Shown: positions 5,409-5,458 of the stretch, piece by piece | How positions within the stretch are numbered: position 1 is the stretch's first letter | Layout of the letters: the number at the start of each line of letters is the position of its first letter | DNA from: an uncultured bacterium | GTDB taxonomy: Bacteria; Pseudomonadota; Gammaproteobacteria; Burkholderiales; Burkholderiaceae_F | Direction: 5' to 3' | Length of the DNA: 5,458 bases | NCBI GenBank assembly: GCA_905215795.1 | Contig: CAJMRV010000120.1 | Location: 1-5,458, forward strand | Notes under the pieces: model-generated | The model's input: the letters and a program-made list of their open reading frames with translations, nothing else | What the model was told of the DNA's origin: nothing | Databases searched by the model: none | Translations under genes and position numbers: made by a program

Positions 5409-5458
5409 TGATCTGGACCCCAAAACTTGGACATTAAAACAAATACCAAGTTGAGTGC
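5409..5458. mobile_element. Probable terminal end of an IS3-family (IS150-group) insertion sequence, cut by window edge
   Basis: From TG at 5409 the sequence includes GGACCCCAAAACTTGGACA (5415-5433). It resembles terminal inverted repeats of IS150-group elements, which begin with TG and carry a CCCCAAAA-(A/C)-TTGGACA core. The following bases are AT-rich, unlike the chromosomal genes to the left. AACTTGG (5424-5430) also has an inverted copy CCAAGTT at 5446-5452. No transposase codons can be confirmed in so few bases, and whether this is the left or right end cannot be told. The similarity is from memory of the family. Confidence 0.55.

Noticed and set aside
1..5458. tRNA, rRNA, CRISPR array or defence system
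   Set aside because: No cloverleaf, rRNA motif, regularly spaced repeats or defence-type domains were seen on either strand.

Overview
The window is GC-rich, densely coding chromosomal DNA. It carries four complete genes and, at its right edge, what looks like the first ~50 bases of an insertion sequence. A divergent ppsR/ppsA pair with these protein sequences fits a proteobacterium, most likely a beta-proteobacterium of the Burkholderiales type. That placement is an inference from protein resemblance and gene order; no rRNA or other phylogenetic marker is present.

Layout. Positions 1-94 hold two hairpins downstream of ppsR. ppsR (95-931, minus) encodes the DUF299 bifunctional kinase/pyrophosphorylase that switches PEP synthase off and on. 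A 386-base divergent intergenic region (932-1317) holds candidate promoters for both directions, a G-quadruplex-type motif, a 13-bp operator-like palindrome and a small hairpin next to the ppsA start. ppsA (1318-3693, plus) encodes full-length phosphoenolpyruvate synthase. Behind it come three inverted repeats in a row, the last a strong intrinsic terminator (3760-3796). A second plus-strand unit follows: a short NfeD-family membrane protein (3899-4336) and, 70 bases on, a stomatin/QmcA-type SPFH protein (4407-5354). From about 5409 the sequence becomes AT-richer and starts with a motif resembling IS3-family (IS150-group) terminal repeats.

How the genes work together. PpsA makes PEP from pyruvate and ATP for gluconeogenic growth. 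PpsR is expected to phosphorylate the threonine two residues before PpsA's catalytic histidine (T419, H421 here) and to remove that phosphate again, so regulator and target are encoded back to back. The NfeD and SPFH proteins form a known membrane pair: the NfeD OB-fold domain is thought to partner the SPFH scaffold in the inner membrane. The terminator suggests this pair is transcribed separately from ppsA.

I found no convincing new biological system. The main points of interest are regulatory: the G-quadruplex motif near the ppsR promoter, the small palindrome at the ppsA promoter, the self-complementary Shine-Dalgarno of the SPFH gene, the hairpin cluster with a C10 run after ppsA, and the abrupt IS-like boundary.
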